DNA from: Acetomicrobium hydrogeniformans
GTDB taxonomy: Bacteria > Synergistota > Synergistia > Synergistales > JAFGMB01
Length of the DNA stretch: 64,000 bases
Direction: 5' to 3'
Assembly: GCA_016841745.1 (NCBI GenBank)
Contig: JAENYO010000001.1
Span: 432,799 to 496,798, forward strand
A program made the translations under genes and the position numbers. The notes beneath the pieces were generated by a model that did not search any database, was not told the DNA's origin, and saw only the letters and a program-made list of their open reading frames with translations. Positions 12,265-21,942 of the stretch are shown piece by piece (position 1 is the first letter of the stretch; each line of letters opens with the position of its first letter).

Positions 12265-13117
12265 TGTAAATACCCTCAACTTTTCCTGCAGCCCGGGAAA
12301 TTTCTTTCAGCGCAAGGTCTATCTTTTCCCTTGAAAGAATTATACTGTTTCCCTTGTTCATTGCTTCCTCGATAAAGGAAACCCCCTTACCAAGTCGTGT
12401 CTCGGAAAGTATTACAGAAGGTGAGTTATTGTTCTCCCCAGCTTTTAAAAGGGAATCAGAAAAACTGATAACATCATGTCCATCTGAATGAAATACCTTC
12501 CATCCAAAGGAACTGAATTTTGCTTCAAGGGGTTCAATGGACATTATCGATTCAACAGTCCCATCCATCTGGAAATGGTTCCTGTCAACTATAAGGACCA
12601 GATTATCAAGGCAGAAGTGAGCAGCAAGAAGGATTGACTCCCATGTAGATCCCTCCTGTAACTCTCCATCTCCAATGAGACAATACACTCTGGGGGGATT
12701 TTTCTCTCTTTTCAGGGAAAGGGCCATCCCTGCCGCAATTCCAGGAGCTGTACCACAGGAACCGGAAGAAGAATCAACTCCTGGGGTTCTTCCACTCTCC
12801 GGGTTTCCCTGAAGCATAGCTCCAAGTTTACAGTAATTCCATAGCTCTTCCCGGCCAAAAAACCCCCTGTGAGCAAGAACTGCATAAAGGGCAGGACAAC
12901 CGTGCCCTTTACCAAGCACAAACCTGTCTCGGGACGGACAATGTGGATCCTCCGGAAAGATTTCCATTTCACACCAGTAAAGGACTGTCAGGATATCCAC
13001 AATTGACAGGGACGAAGCAACATACCCAGCCCTTGCAAGACCTATCATTCTTACTACATCCTTACGGACAGTAGCAGCAATAAGCTGCAACCGTTTATCC
13101 ATTTTATCGTCGATCAT
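12254..13117 (-). CDS. transketolase, N-terminal subunit
   Basis: A 287-residue TPP-binding half of a split transketolase. GKGHGCPALYA near residue 68 and the TPP motif GDGELQEGSTWE followed by NHFQMDGT are diagnostic. The ATG overlaps the csaB stop by four bases (ATGA), and the gene overlaps the C-terminal subunit start, so both halves are translationally coupled. Split transketolases of this type are common in anaerobes and archaea. A second, in-frame ATG at 13102 is possible. Confidence 0.92.
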   Translation of the reverse strand: MIDDKMDKRLQLIAATVRKDVVRMIGLARAGYVASSLSIVDILTVLYWCEMEIFPEDPHCPSRDRFVLGKGHGCPALYAVLAHRGFFGREELWNYCKLGAMLQGNPESGRTPGVDSSSGSCGTAPGIAAGMALSLKREKNPPRVYCLIGDGELQEGSTWESILLAAHFCLDNLVLIVDRNHFQMDGTVESIMSIEPLEAKFSSFGWKVFHSDGHDVISFSDSLLKAGENNNSPSVILSETRLGKGVSFIEEAMNKGNSIILSREKIDLALKEISRAAGKVEGIYNAE

Positions 13118-14136
13118 TGGAGATCCCCAACCTCCTTCAAAGATCTGGAAAAGATCTCTTCTATTGCTCTACACTCAGCCAAGAGCATACCTTGAGAAGG
13201 ATCTCCCTGCAAGGTTTTCAGATCTGGATAGTTTTGCATATCCCACATTGACATGGCGTGGGAAGAACAGAAACCTTCTACCTTGGGATCATAGGGGACA
13301 GCAAGACATGGAATACCACTTAAACGGGACAGGACACAAAAATGAAGTCTCATTCCAAAAGCGAATTTTGCTCCTTTCCATATCCTGGAAACATCCTTCC
13401 AGTCCCAGGCCTTTTCAATCTCCATATTCCGAATGCCTTTCAGAGAAATATAATGCTGTGCCAGTTTTGCATCTTCAGGAGCCATGGCTACGATACGAAT
13501 AGGGATCCTCTCTCTGGAGGATATCTCCAGTGCACAGGAAAAAACCTTTTCAGGAATATCTGGATCGACCCATGGCCTTATGTTCACAAGAAGATATCTT
13601 CCCTCGGAAATTTCTGTTCTATCCGGGGCAAGGCCAAGTACCGGGTCCGGGACCATGTGCGCATTCTGTCCCCAATCAATAAGTATATCCATTGAAGGGC
13701 GATCACGAACCACCCTGACTTTGCATCTGCCAATTCCATCCCTGGCAAGAAATCTGGCAAGTTTGCTGTTGAACGGACCAATAGATTGGCCGAACATCCA
13801 GACCCTGCAGCCGGCAAGAAGCGCCATGCGGATAACTCCCCAGTAATAGAAGCAGGATCTTATACTGGTGCTATCCTGAAACAGACCTCCTCCTCCAAGA
13901 AGGAGAGTTCTACTTTTCCGAAGCAGGTTCCATACATCCAGGACATCCCATCTATTAACAGAATGGATTCCCAGATCAGCAGAACTTTTTTCAGGATCTG
14001 CTGAAAGGATCGCGATTCTCTCCCCTGAAATACCGTTTTTTTCATACAGGGAAAGTATTGCCCGTGCAAGAAGTTCATCTCCCAGATTCCCAAATCCATA
14101 ATACCCAAACAGAACTGCTTCAAACTCATATGTCAA
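13114..14136 (-). CDS. csaB: polysaccharide pyruvyl transferase CsaB
   Basis: A 340-residue member of the polysaccharide pyruvyl transferase family, with the N-terminal signature GYYGFGNLGDELLARAIL, the GGGGLFQD loop and a C-terminal GMRLHFCVLSRLSGIP segment. CsaB adds a ketal-linked pyruvate to wall polysaccharide, and pyruvylated polymer is the ligand of SLH domains. An SLH porin is encoded at 34438-35868, which supports that role here. The TTG start at 14136 overlaps the DUF5693 stop (TTGA), so it is coupled to that gene. Confidence 0.92.
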   Translation of the reverse strand: MTYEFEAVLFGYYGFGNLGDELLARAILSLYEKNGISGERIAILSADPEKSSADLGIHSVNRWDVLDVWNLLRKSRTLLLGGGGLFQDSTSIRSCFYYWGVIRMALLAGCRVWMFGQSIGPFNSKLARFLARDGIGRCKVRVVRDRPSMDILIDWGQNAHMVPDPVLGLAPDRTEISEGRYLLVNIRPWVDPDIPEKVFSCALEISSRERIPIRIVAMAPEDAKLAQHYISLKGIRNMEIEKAWDWKDVSRIWKGAKFAFGMRLHFCVLSRLSGIPCLAVPYDPKVEGFCSSHAMSMWDMQNYPDLKTLQGDPSQGMLLAECRAIEEIFSRSLKEVGDLQ

Positions 14137-16046
14137 TCAAGTACCACTCCCTTGAAACGTTTCCATAGCGGTAACAGTATCAACAGAAAGATAACTATTG
14201 CCATCAGACCTGTGACCATACCTGTCCACAAACCGTTAAACTCTCTGAGAAGAATAAAATACAACCTGGTGTGAAAATGACAGAAACTGTTCACTACAGA
14301 CGAAAATGCAAGGGTAGATCCAAGTCTCAACACCTCCCTGTAATTTCTCCAGAGGTCTTTTCTCCTGAAAAGGTACCATAACAACAGGCATGGATAACCA
14401 GCAAAGATTTCTTTATTCCTTGGTCTGGCAACAAGTACCCTTTCGAGCATATCCCTGAATTTGATTTCCCAGCCAGATACAAACTGTACATTTCCACTCC
14501 TGAAAAGAACCAGGACTGCGGCGAAAAGTAATATACCCATAAGAAGAAGCTCACCCCAGAGGGGAGGCCTTTTGAGTATCTGACCAAGACTTTCAGGATG
14601 GACTCTTTGCTTGAGGTCATAAAACAGAACCAGAACAAGAGGAAGCAATAGGGTTAATTTCACACCTGAGAAACTTCTCAACCTCAACATGTAAAAGGGC
14701 GTACTGAAAAAAGCAGCAATGGCAAGCCCTCCTATTATGGCAACAAGGAATCCCCCCAGAATACCCCTTAAGGGTCTTTCCCAACCATCAAGGGCCAGAA
14801 GGGATGCTTCCGAAGCCAGGAGACCTGCCCCTAATGCTCCAGCCAGTCTCCCAGCAAAAGAAATTTTCAATAGAACAATAGCAAGGACGGGAATAAGAAT
14901 TACAAATAATCCAGGTTCAAAATACCCGACAGGAACTGTCCTTGAAAGGAATCGGTTTTTCTGTGAAAACAATACTAGCAGAAAGAGCAGTACGAAGGCC
15001 AGAGTTCCGGGTAAGGATCGTCTGCCTTCCATTCCATGTTCAGGCCATTCAGGTGATATGCCATTACTGACAAGGGCATTGGAAAGTCTTGAAAGTTCAG
15101 CTCCAAAATCATCCAGCAGGGAATCCATGCTGCTTAGTCGGGAAGGCCTCATAACAAGAAGTCTGACTGATCTTTCCCTGGCTGCCCTTAGCATCCTCTC
15201 AAAAAGAACCTGTCTTGAGATCCTCCTGGAAAGGATCTCCTCATCGGTCACGCTATGCAAGGGAAGAATATTGGGATACACCATCCAGTTCAGTTGAACG
15301 GCTCCTATCTGTCTGGAAAATTCGACCTGGGCAAGGGCAAGTCCTCTCGTTTTAATGATTCCTGCCAATTTCTTCAGTTTGGGGTAAGAAGATACCACTT
15401 CTCCGGAAGGAGCAATACCCTTGATCCCCGGGAATTCATCGAGTACCAGCTCAAGGGCCTGGACAATGTTGCTTTCGCTAATCCCTGGAGATGGGGCAGG
15501 TCGGTAGATAACTGGAAGAACTGCCTTGCGGGCAAATTTCAATCCCTCAAAGTCAGGAAGAATCCCCGAAAGTTCCAGATCTGAGCAGCTGGCAGGAAAA
15601 AGATACAAATTTCGATCCTGTAATTTGATCTTTTCAGTTCCGGGCATCTTCTTCATTATGTAATTTTCTGCCATTTCTGAAGCCCACCACTCTGAAGGGA
15701 TGACAAGGAGAGCTCTTGTTACCTTTTCCGGGGCAAAATAGGCAGTATACTCGCTACCGGAAGCCAGGCTGCCGTACTTAACAGGGAGACCTCCCTTATC
15801 CAGATTTTCACCGGTAAACTCCCTGATCATGAGAGAAACAAGCCCACTGGCGACATACTTATCCGTTACAAACTCCAGGCTTTTTGAGCTCTGTTCCGCT
15901 ATCCAGGTCAGATCCTGTTGATCCATAACTATGGCAGCAGATCGATTATTCTGCTCCGTCTCCCACCTGGGAATAAGGGCATAGCTGGACAAAAGAAGGA
16001 TAAAAACAAGAATAACAACATATATTTTATATCTGGTGATCTTCAT
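14133..16046 (-). CDS. DUF5693 family membrane protein
   Basis: About 637 residues. One N-terminal helix (about 8-26) is followed by an extracytoplasmic domain of roughly 320 residues containing segments such as IKGIAPSGEV, and then at least seven hydrophobic helices (about 345-630). It matches the DUF5693 family, which often lies directly beside csaB; its function is not established. Association with CsaB and a wall polymer is inferred from the overlapping start and stop codons on both sides. The ATG at 16046 has GGAGG eight bases upstream and overlaps the maf stop (ATGA); a GTG at 16061 is less likely. Confidence 0.8.
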   Translation of the reverse strand: MKITRYKIYVVILVFILLLSSYALIPRWETEQNNRSAAIVMDQQDLTWIAEQSSKSLEFVTDKYVASGLVSLMIREFTGENLDKGGLPVKYGSLASGSEYTAYFAPEKVTRALLVIPSEWWASEMAENYIMKKMPGTEKIKLQDRNLYLFPASCSDLELSGILPDFEGLKFARKAVLPVIYRPAPSPGISESNIVQALELVLDEFPGIKGIAPSGEVVSSYPKLKKLAGIIKTRGLALAQVEFSRQIGAVQLNWMVYPNILPLHSVTDEEILSRRISRQVLFERMLRAARERSVRLLVMRPSRLSSMDSLLDDFGAELSRLSNALVSNGISPEWPEHGMEGRRSLPGTLAFVLLFLLVLFSQKNRFLSRTVPVGYFEPGLFVILIPVLAIVLLKISFAGRLAGALGAGLLASEASLLALDGWERPLRGILGGFLVAIIGGLAIAAFFSTPFYMLRLRSFSGVKLTLLLPLVLVLFYDLKQRVHPESLGQILKRPPLWGELLLMGILLFAAVLVLFRSGNVQFVSGWEIKFRDMLERVLVARPRNKEIFAGYPCLLLWYLFRRKDLWRNYREVLRLGSTLAFSSVVNSFCHFHTRLYFILLREFNGLWTGMVTGLMAIVIFLLILLPLWKRFKGVVLD

Positions 16047-16660
16047 GTGATTTTCCTCCACTGCATAGAAAGGCTAAGGCCCATTTCCTCCATTATCTTA
16101 CTCAATCTGAAGAGGGGTAGACCAACTACATTGAAGTAACAGCCGGAAATATTCTTTACCAGGAGAGATCCTTTTCCCTGTATGGCGTAGGCTCCGGCTT
16201 TATCGAGTCCCTCTCCTGTTGAGACATAGGCAGAAAGAGCAGAAGTATCCATGTTTCGAAAGGTAACATTCGTTATTTCCGACGAAATCGATTGAGAATT
16301 TTCCCAACATACTGCCAGTCCGGTTATTACTTTATGGGTCCTGTTATTTAGCATGCGGAGCATCTCAAAGGCTCGAGAGCTGTTCTCCGGTTTTCCCAGG
16401 ATCCTTCCATCAATAACGACTATAGTATCTGCAGCGATGACAATATCCTCATGGAATAGGTCGGAAACTGCACACGCCTTTTCCATGGCAAGCCTTTCTA
16501 CAGCTTGCAGGGGGGATTCCTGTCCAATACTTTCATTGATCTCAGGTACTATTACTCTGAATTCCCACCCAAGAGAACCAAGGAGTTCTCTCCGCCTGGG
16601 ACTCCCTGAAGCAAGTATTATTTCAGGAAAGTTTTCAGCTTTTCTTAAAGAATTATCCAT
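16043..16660 (-). CDS. maf: Maf family nucleotide pyrophosphatase
   Basis: A 205-residue Maf/YhdE-type NTP pyrophosphatase, which hydrolyses dTTP, UTP or modified nucleotides. The N-terminal ASGSPRRRELL motif, AADTIVV, GKPENSSRAFEMLRML and the late YAIQGKGSLLVKNISGCYFNVVGLPL region (in parts) are characteristic. It overlaps the upstream DUF4321 gene by 16 bp and the downstream DUF5693 gene by four. Family members are linked to septum control in Bacillus, which suits the division-gene context, but the specific substrate is not shown. Confidence 0.94.
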   Translation of the reverse strand: MDNSLRKAENFPEIILASGSPRRRELLGSLGWEFRVIVPEINESIGQESPLQAVERLAMEKACAVSDLFHEDIVIAADTIVVIDGRILGKPENSSRAFEMLRMLNNRTHKVITGLAVCWENSQSISSEITNVTFRNMDTSALSAYVSTGEGLDKAGAYAIQGKGSLLVKNISGCYFNVVGLPLFRLSKIMEEMGLSLSMQWRKIT

Positions 16661-16899
16661 ATTCCCAGGATCCCTCCAACTATGGTACCAAGGTTACAGT
16701 GGAAGTAAAACCTGATGGCAAAATCGGCAAATGCAAGATCCACTTCACCTATGTTAAAACCAGGGGAAAAGAAGTTTCTGAAGTAAGGTTCAGTAATACT
16801 GAACCTCCTGAGGTAAATTCCAAGTAAAGTACCGAGGATAACGATCAGGACAAGGAGCCACCATTTCTTTCTGATTCCTGATAGGATAGCCAGTATCAT
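16645..16899 (-). CDS. DUF4321 family small membrane protein
   Basis: An 84-residue protein with an N-terminal helix (about 12-30) and a C-terminal helix ending at the stop (about 65-84, NLGTIVGGILGIW). The pattern and the position directly upstream of maf match the DUF4321 family of unknown function. Its ATG overlaps the uppP stop (ATGA) and its end overlaps maf, so it is translated as part of the uppP-maf-csaB run. Confidence 0.75.
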   Translation of the reverse strand: MILAILSGIRKKWWLLVLIVILGTLLGIYLRRFSITEPYFRNFFSPGFNIGEVDLAFADFAIRFYFHCNLGTIVGGILGIWIIL

Positions 16900-17708
16900 C
16901 TACCTCCCCATAAAGACAAAATGATAGATACTGTTCCTGTAAAGGCACAGTAGATAGAGAATATTTTCCATTTCCCCAGGGTTACCATCTTCCTGAAAAC
17001 TATCAATGCGAAATAACCTGAGATAAAGGCAGAGAAAAACCCAAGAATCCAGCCATCAGGCATGGAGGTCAGAAAGGAACAAGATGATGTAAGAGACAGT
17101 TCTGCTATCTCCAGAATATTAGCTCCGAGAATAGCCGGAAGAGACAGTAAAAAAGAGAACCTGAATGCTCCTTCTGGATCAAGTCCCAGTTTTAACCCAG
17201 ACACTATGGTAAGGCCGGATCGGGATACTCCTGGAATAACAGCTATGCCCTGAGCAATCCCAAGGTAAAAGCCTTTTTTCAGGGAGATTTTTCCAGTTCC
17301 TGGAGAAATAACTGATGCAAACCAAAGAAAAGCTGAAGTGAACAATAGGGATATTCCCACCAGCATAAATGATGTCATCCAGAATTCAACGGCAGGCTTC
17401 AGAATCAGAGCAACAGCAACTGTCACGAGAGTACCGGCAAGGATAGACCAACCATAGATCCACCCTTCTTCTTTACGGACATTTCTATTAAAGAGACCAT
17501 GGAACCACTCTGAAAACAATTTACAGATATCATTCCAGAAAAAAACCAGTGTTGCCAGCATAGTAGCAAAATGGAGAATTACGTCAAATACAAGTGGGGC
17601 CTCAGGCCAGCCCATGATCATCTGGGACAGGGCCAGATGACCAGAACTGCTCACAGGAAGAAATTCGGTCAGCCCCTGTATCACACCAAGGATCAATGAA
17701 TTTATCAT
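16896..17708 (-). CDS. uppP: undecaprenyl-diphosphate phosphatase
   Basis: A 270-residue polytopic membrane enzyme of the BacA/UppP family that recycles undecaprenyl diphosphate to the monophosphate lipid carrier. The two catalytic regions are clear: EFLPVSSSGHLALSQ at residues 15-29 and PGVSRSGLTIVSG near 158. TAGGAG lies eight bases before the ATG. It supplies the lipid carrier used for peptidoglycan and other surface polymers and is placed at the head of the maf-DUF5693-csaB run, 80 bp after RNase J. Confidence 0.96.
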   Translation of the reverse strand: MINSLILGVIQGLTEFLPVSSSGHLALSQMIMGWPEAPLVFDVILHFATMLATLVFFWNDICKLFSEWFHGLFNRNVRKEEGWIYGWSILAGTLVTVAVALILKPAVEFWMTSFMLVGISLLFTSAFLWFASVISPGTGKISLKKGFYLGIAQGIAVIPGVSRSGLTIVSGLKLGLDPEGAFRFSFLLSLPAILGANILEIAELSLTSSCSFLTSMPDGWILGFFSAFISGYFALIVFRKMVTLGKWKIFSIYCAFTGTVSIILSLWGGR

Positions 17709-17788
17709 ATATTTTACTCCTAGCTAATTTTAGGTAGAGAAAAGTATTCCCGGTTGAGGTACAGAAATATCCATGGAACCAGCCAATA

Positions 17789-19519
17789 TCACGATCCCTG
17801 ACCTGAGGTAATGGTCGTAACAAGGGGAATGATAATTGGTTTAGAGGTACTGTATTTCCTTATCACTTCTCTTCCGCCTATCCTCAAGCGATTCTTCAGG
17901 GTATCAAGATCATAAGTTTTTTTGTTTGAAAATTCTCTGGTCACCTTTTTTACCATGGCCGTCATCTCGGATTTAAGTACAGAAGCCTCCTCCATATGTA
18001 TGAACCCTTTGCTCTCAAACATGGGTTCAGCGATAAGACTCCCTTTCTGATTTATGCATATTGATATGGCAACCATACCATCTTCTGAAAGGTCCCGTCT
18101 TTCACTCATGGCACTTCCCTCAAGTTCTCCAAGGGCTATCCCATCAACGAGAATCCCTCCCGCCTGAACTCTGGACTGGACTCTGGCCTGCCTTTTCGTT
18201 ATAGAAAGAACATCTCCCTTTTCAAGAACAAAAGTATCTCTGGCAGGAATTCCTACTTCCTGTGCAAGCTGGGAATGTCTTACAAGGTGTCGGTATTCTC
18301 CATGGACAGGAACAAAGTATTTTGGCCTTACCATGTTCAGAAGCATTTTCAACTCCTCTCTCGAGGCATGTCCAGAAACATGGATCTCCCGGTCCTTTTC
18401 GTAAACAACATCACATCCACAGGCAAAAAGACGATTTATAGTATTGCTTACCAGGCGCTCGTTTCCGGGAATGGGAGTTGCAAAAACAGCTACCAGGTCT
18501 TTAGGTCCGAGATTAATATGTTTATGTTGCCCCGTACTCATGAGAACAAGTCCAGAAAAGGGTTCTCCCTGACTCCCGGTGGTCATGACAACAACTTTAT
18601 TTGGGGGGAGTTTTTCTGCTTCACCTGGAGATATTACCATTCGATCATCCACATCAAGATAACCCAGATCCTTTGCAAGTTCCACATTCGCAACCATACT
18701 TCTACCCAGAAAGGCTATCTTCCGGTTGAACCTGGCGGCGGTATTGATAACCTGTTGAACCCTATGGAGGTTACTTGCAAAAGCAGCGATAATTATCCTC
18801 CGGGTACGGTTAAGCCTGAAAAGGTTGTCCACCGTAGCCCCTACAATTTTCTCCGAAGGAGTAAAACCCTTTCTCTCCACATTCGTGGAGTCGGAAAGCA
18901 TGAGCAGAACACCCTTTTCTCCAGCTTCTGTAAAGACAGCATAATCCGTCAACCTGCCATCTATGGGAGTTGGATCAAGCTTTATATCGCCTGTGTGGAT
19001 AACAAGTCCCAATGGCGTCTCGATCCTGAGACCTACACCATCTGGGATAGAATGGCATACAGCAAAAAACTTGACACTGAACAATCCTATGGAAACCGTT
19101 TCACCTGTAACTACTTCCCTCATATCCGGAGAATATCCGGATGCTGAATCTTCCATTTTCTTTTTTACCATTCCCATTGTAAGACGTGTCCCATACACAG
19201 GTACATCGAGCTTGGGCAATACAAAGGGAAGTGCTCCGATATGATCTTCATGACCATGGGTAATAATAATGCCCTTTATTCTACTTTTGTTATCCTGCAG
19301 ATAGGTAATGTCCGGGATCACAAAGTCTATCCCCAGCATCTGCTCATCGGGAAACATCAATCCGCAATCTACTACGAGAATGTCATCCCCATATTCAAGA
19401 ACAAACATATTCTTTCCGATCTCACCCAGGCCACCAAGGGGAATGAACCTCAACGTTCCCTGACGGGCCCTGGGAAATCTATTTTTACCGTTTCTGGATC
19501 TTTTAGTAATTTCAGCCAA
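17789..19519 (-). CDS. rnj: ribonuclease J
   Basis: A 576-residue metallo-beta-lactamase/beta-CASP ribonuclease. The zinc motif HGHEDHIGALPF is near residue 88, followed by SDSTNVERKGFTPSE, the GSQGEP loop, HVSGHASREELK and VPVHGEYRHL, all as in RNase J1/J2. It acts in 5'-3' exonucleolytic and endonucleolytic RNA decay and rRNA maturation. The start is TTG at 19519 with GGAGG seven bases upstream. It is divergent from greA and first in the long minus-strand wall/division run. Confidence 0.95.
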   Translation of the reverse strand: MAEITKRSRNGKNRFPRARQGTLRFIPLGGLGEIGKNMFVLEYGDDILVVDCGLMFPDEQMLGIDFVIPDITYLQDNKSRIKGIIITHGHEDHIGALPFVLPKLDVPVYGTRLTMGMVKKKMEDSASGYSPDMREVVTGETVSIGLFSVKFFAVCHSIPDGVGLRIETPLGLVIHTGDIKLDPTPIDGRLTDYAVFTEAGEKGVLLMLSDSTNVERKGFTPSEKIVGATVDNLFRLNRTRRIIIAAFASNLHRVQQVINTAARFNRKIAFLGRSMVANVELAKDLGYLDVDDRMVISPGEAEKLPPNKVVVMTTGSQGEPFSGLVLMSTGQHKHINLGPKDLVAVFATPIPGNERLVSNTINRLFACGCDVVYEKDREIHVSGHASREELKMLLNMVRPKYFVPVHGEYRHLVRHSQLAQEVGIPARDTFVLEKGDVLSITKRQARVQSRVQAGGILVDGIALGELEGSAMSERRDLSEDGMVAISICINQKGSLIAEPMFESKGFIHMEEASVLKSEMTAMVKKVTREFSNKKTYDLDTLKNRLRIGGREVIRKYSTSKPIIIPLVTTITSGQGS

Positions 19520-19545
19520 AGTAACACCTCCCTCGAAAGGTTTGA

Positions 19546-19575
19546 TATAATTTTATGGAATTGAGATATTGTCAA
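19546..19575 (-). promoter_or_regulatory. candidate promoter of rnj and the wall/division run
   Basis: On the minus strand TTGACA (19575-19570) is followed, after 18 bases, by ATTATA (19551-19546), about 26 bases before the rnj start codon. The -35 is perfect; the -10 is weak. Confidence 0.45.
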
Positions 19576-19625
19576 GTTCTCCTGTCCTATTTTCTTCGAT
19601 ATTCTGTCCATATACATCTAGATTC

Positions 19626-19654
19626 TTGCCTGCCTTGACAATCTCTGCTAAAAT
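19626..19654 (+). promoter_or_regulatory. candidate promoter of greA
   Basis: TTGCCT at 19626-19631, 17 bases, then TAAAAT at 19649-19654, about 45 bases before the greA start. A TTGACA inside the spacer is too close to this -10 to serve it. Confidence 0.5.
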
Positions 19655-19699
19655 TCCATTTCACAGACATTCATGATTACCTGCAGGGGGTTGAAAAGT

Positions 19700-20197
19700 T
19701 TGGTCACAAAAAACAAGAACTATAATGATATCGTTCTTATCACCGAAAGCGGCTACGAAAAACTCAAAACAGAACTGATCCAGCTTAGAAGTGAAGGCAG
19801 AGCAGAGATTTCTAGACAGCTTGAAGAAGCACGGTCCTTTGGTGATCTGTCAGAAAACGCTGAGTATGCCGCCGCCAAAGATGAACAGGAAAAACTGGAA
19901 AGCCGAATCCAGTGGCTGGATTACCAGCTCAGCAAAGCAAAGATCATTGACTCGTCCAATATCGACAGCAGCAGAGTTACTCTTGGAACAACCGTAACTA
20001 TCCAAGATGTCGAGACTTCAAAGGTCTTTGATTACACCATTGTCGGATCCGAAGAATCTGATCCCCGACAGAACAAGATATCCTCCTCAAGTCCAGTGGG
20101 ACAGGCTGTGATGGGAAAACTTGTGAACGAGGAAATCGCCGTTAAGGTTCCAAAGGGGACCCGAAAGCTCAAGATACTGGACATCAAGGTAATATAA
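19700..20197 (+). CDS. greA: transcription elongation factor GreA
   Basis: A GreA of about 165 residues, which rescues backtracked RNA polymerase by stimulating transcript cleavage. The N-terminal coiled coil holds the acidic tip in FGDLSENAEYAAAKDEQ, and the C-terminal FKBP-like domain has SSSSPVGQAVMGK. The TTG at 19700 is preferred because CAGGGGG ends nine bases upstream; the ATG at 19673 has no SD and would add nine residues. It is one of only three plus-strand genes and shares its upstream region with rnj. Confidence 0.95.
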   Translation: MVTKNKNYNDIVLITESGYEKLKTELIQLRSEGRAEISRQLEEARSFGDLSENAEYAAAKDEQEKLESRIQWLDYQLSKAKIIDSSNIDSSRVTLGTTVTIQDVETSKVFDYTIVGSEESDPRQNKISSSSPVGQAVMGKLVNEEIAVKVPKGTRKLKILDIKVI

Positions 20198-20212
20198 CTA
20201 AAGTGAATACCC

Positions 20213-20240
20213 AAAGGGACGGCTTGGAAGTCGTCCCTTT
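20213..20240 (+). terminator. weak terminator hairpin after greA
   Basis: A 9-bp stem AAAGGGACG/CGTCCCTTT lies just downstream of greA and between it and the convergent lptD. There is no good T tract after it on either strand. Confidence 0.4.
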
Positions 20241-20268
20241 GCATGGAAAAACGATCAGGACTCCAATC

Positions 20269-21942
20269 TCACTTTTTTACAATTCCTTCGGGAACTTGAA
20301 ATGGATCATATAATTCCGTATCTCCCAGTTTAAGTTGATCATCAGGAAATGCTTTGATCACAAGCTTAAGACTTGCCCAATCATCGTTGTCATTACCCCT
20401 GTCGTCCCGATATGCAAATTCCCACCCTAAACAACACTGATTATCCAGAGTTATTTTATATACCATTTCGTCCAGTTCGCTTTCTTCCAGATCGTAGGCT
20501 CCTCTAAGCATAAGACGCCAAACAGGAGAAATATTGAAACTCACCTGCTGATATATCTCTTCAACCTCATCAGAGGAAAAGTCATCCCAGTGCATCGGCG
20601 AACTTCCGGAAACCCAACGTCTTACATAAGCTGTGCCCCAATCAGAGTTTCCCCAGGTCCACTTAAAACCCAGAACGGCATCGGTGATGTTCTGGTCAAG
20701 ATCATCCCTGTCATAATCATAGTATGAATAACGGCCGCGCCAGAATGGCACCATACCTGTTCCATTTATCCATCCATATATCTCGGCTCCTCCACCCCAT
20801 CGATCGGTGGAGAGCGAATCTTCTATGTAACTTCCCCATGTTCCGAAAATTCTCCAGAAGGAATTCTCGGAAGTTTTATCCCTTTCCCATGGACTGGAAA
20901 AAGTAACTTCCGGGTCTCGCCAGAGAGTTCCCTTAAAACTGGAACCTGCCTTTTTTTCTGTTTCAATATACTCTCTCTGAGTCCATAGAAGCTGGGCCTG
21001 CCAGTCCTGACGATAATACTTCAGACCCCATGAAGGTCTGTACAGTTTTTCTTCAGTGGTTTCATCATATTCATATACAGTTCCAGCAAACAGAGTAAGG
21101 TCATCGAACTTCTGCTCGGCTTCAATGGCCCCCTCAAGTTCGATATCGGACCAGTAAAGAAGAGTTATGTCAATTTTGCCTTCATCCCATACATATGGCC
21201 CTGTAATTCCCAGACCGTAACCTTTAGCGGATTTATACTTGAGAAGAGGGAAAAAACTGCTTTCCCTGGTATTTTCATCAAGCCTTACAACATAATCAAA
21301 GGGATATTTAAAGACCCTGGACTCTCCGATATATACTTCCGGTGATTTTGCGATAACCCTTTTGCCTGGAATGAATACTAATTTTCTGGTTTCAAGGCGA
21401 TAATGGGAATTCGTCAGAGGACATGTTGTAACCATGGAATTTTCCCATTTCCCTACCATTTCATCATCAGAAACAGCTTGTATTGATTTCTTACTTACCC
21501 ATCCCTTCTTGAGAGCATTTTCTGCTGGTACTACCTCAACTTTATTTCCCTGTAGATATACAATCCCATTCTCCAGCGGGGAGGAAGCCCTGGCATTGGT
21601 TATTATTCCTTCTCTTGTTCCAAAATCATACTCCAGTCTATCTCCTGTTATCCTTTTATTTCCATACAGAAGGGTAACTTTCTCCTTTTCGGAGGAGGTG
21701 ACGCTAAGATGTTGCCGAAGACTGTCCATCTCAAGGTTTGGAGCAAAAAATCTAAGGTTTTCATATCTTACTTTAACTTGTCCTGATGCAGTAGCTCGAT
21801 TGGTTGCCTGATCATAGGATATCCTTTCCGCCTCCAGTGTGACAGGCGATTCCACGGCTTCTCCAGTAGCGAAAGCGATAGTCGGATACAGCATTGATAA
21901 GACAAAGGTCAATAATAACAGGTATATTTCCCATTTTTTCAT
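20269..21942 (-). CDS. lptD: LptD/OstA-like LPS assembly outer-membrane protein
   Basis: A 557-residue exported protein with a signal peptide (MKKWEIY followed by a hydrophobic run to AFA), an OstA/LptA-like beta-jellyroll region (about residues 30-190) and a barrel-like C-terminal part. It is clearly shorter than E. coli LptD (784 residues) and lacks a C-terminal Phe, so it is a reduced LptD-type protein. It would insert LPS into the outer leaflet. The ATG at 21942 overlaps the lptC stop (ATGA) with GGAG six bases upstream; an in-frame GTG at 21954 is less likely. Linkage to lptC supports the call. Confidence 0.82.
   Translation of the reverse strand: MKKWEIYLLLLTFVLSMLYPTIAFATGEAVESPVTLEAERISYDQATNRATASGQVKVRYENLRFFAPNLEMDSLRQHLSVTSSEKEKVTLLYGNKRITGDRLEYDFGTREGIITNARASSPLENGIVYLQGNKVEVVPAENALKKGWVSKKSIQAVSDDEMVGKWENSMVTTCPLTNSHYRLETRKLVFIPGKRVIAKSPEVYIGESRVFKYPFDYVVRLDENTRESSFFPLLKYKSAKGYGLGITGPYVWDEGKIDITLLYWSDIELEGAIEAEQKFDDLTLFAGTVYEYDETTEEKLYRPSWGLKYYRQDWQAQLLWTQREYIETEKKAGSSFKGTLWRDPEVTFSSPWERDKTSENSFWRIFGTWGSYIEDSLSTDRWGGGAEIYGWINGTGMVPFWRGRYSYYDYDRDDLDQNITDAVLGFKWTWGNSDWGTAYVRRWVSGSSPMHWDDFSSDEVEEIYQQVSFNISPVWRLMLRGAYDLEESELDEMVYKITLDNQCCLGWEFAYRDDRGNDNDDWASLKLVIKAFPDDQLKLGDTELYDPFQVPEGIVKK

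Noticed and set aside
18275-19147. A 290-codon plus-strand frame opposite rnj
   Set aside because: RNase J on the minus strand is complete with all motifs; the antisense frame has no recognisable domain and no SD.
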